Assembly: GCA_902778205.1 (NCBI GenBank)
Contig: CACYWX010000200.1
Location: forward strand, 1 to 6,234
Source: an uncultured Ruminococcus sp.
GTDB taxonomy: Bacteria > Bacillota > Clostridia > Oscillospirales > CAG-272
DNA: 6,234 nt
Direction of reading: 5' to 3'
The translations under genes and the position numbers were made by a program. Of this stretch, positions 5,913 to 6,234 are shown piece by piece. The notes below the pieces were generated by a model. It saw only the letters and a program-made list of their open reading frames with translations. It was not told where the DNA came from and searched no databases. Every line of letters starts with the position of its first letter. The stretch's first letter is position 1.

Positions 5913-6234
5913 TTATTCCTCCGTCAGAATCTCCTTTGCCGCAAGGACCGCCGGGATCTTTTCGTCATAGGCTTCCCGGATCAGTCCGGCGTTGCGCTCC
6001 AGCAGATCCTTGATCTTCTCGGGGGAGGGATCCTCCGCGTCGAACCGGAGAAGTTTTTTTACGTCCCGGTGATAATCCGCGTAGGTCTGGCCCTCCACGA
6101 AATCCTTGCGGTAAATCCGGAAGAGGCCCACGGAGGGATCGATTTCCGTATGATGGGTCCAGTACGGGATGTGCTCGTCCGTGCAGAGGTTGTCGGCGAG
6201 GGAGCAGATCAGGTCGTGCAGCTCCAGATTCTCC
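5913..6234 (-). CDS. Hypothetical protein, C-terminal part (gene continues beyond the window)
   Basis: The minus-strand frame is open from the window edge to the TAA at 5913-5915, giving 106 visible residues. A GTG at 6131 could look like a start, but 34 further codons upstream are open and protein-like ('LELHDLICSLADNLC', 'HIPYWTHHTEIDPS'), so the gene almost certainly begins beyond 6234. The visible part is soluble and mostly charged. The end contains likely helices: 'YADYHRDVKKLLRF', 'SPEKIKDLLERNAGLIREAY' and 'IPAVLAAKEILTEE'. The segment 'YWTHHTEIDPSVGLFRIYRKDF' region (6165-6099) is the most distinctive part, with paired His and an Asp. I do not recognise the family, and there are no membrane segments or catalytic motifs I can name. 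A strong terminator follows 34 bases downstream. The gene is convergent with the large secreted-protein gene, so it is not in an operon with it. Confidence 0.75.
   Translation of the reverse strand, partial: ENLELHDLICSLADNLCTDEHIPYWTHHTEIDPSVGLFRIYRKDFVEGQTYADYHRDVKKLLRFDAEDPSPEKIKDLLERNAGLIREAYDEKIPAVLAAKEILTEE

Noticed and set aside
5749..5970. Plus-strand open frame (73 codons) in the convergent intergenic region
   Set aside because: It crosses the minus-strand terminator and the end of the minus-strand gene and has no sensible protein features.

Overview
The window is GC-rich with strong G/C preference at third codon positions. It has Gram-positive style Shine-Dalgarno and intrinsic-terminator signals, a secreted multi-domain protein, and the end of a solute-binding protein of a type common in gut Clostridia. 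I infer a high-GC Clostridia member (Oscillospiraceae-like, probably gut-associated). This rests on protein style, not on a phylogenetic marker.

Layout: (1) 1-536, + strand: the 3' end of an extracellular solute-binding protein gene, closed by a strong intrinsic terminator (544-581). (2) 537-796: a 260-base intergenic region with that terminator, an extended -10 promoter (TG-n-TATAAT, 672-680), a predicted ~110-nt leader with two hairpins, and a ribosome binding site at 785-791. (3) 797-5650, + strand: one 1617-residue secreted protein that dominates the window. It has a signal peptide, a Pro/Glu/Thr-rich linker, three ~300-340-residue modules (each a 'WVG' header strand, a predicted right-handed beta-helix and a PEGG-type closing segment), five ~95-residue Ig-like repeats and a strongly acidic ~96-residue tail with no recognisable wall anchor. 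(4) 5651-5912: a 262-base convergent intergenic region with one terminator for each direction and a perfect 8-bp inverted repeat between them. (5) 5913-6234, - strand: the 3' end of a gene of unknown function that runs off the window.

The large gene has its own promoter and terminator, so it appears to be monocistronic. It is flanked by a sugar-uptake-type gene upstream and an unrelated convergent gene downstream. The large protein looks like a surface or extracellular adhesin or polysaccharide-binding protein. No catalytic residues can be assigned. No mobile element, CRISPR array, tRNA or rRNA was seen.
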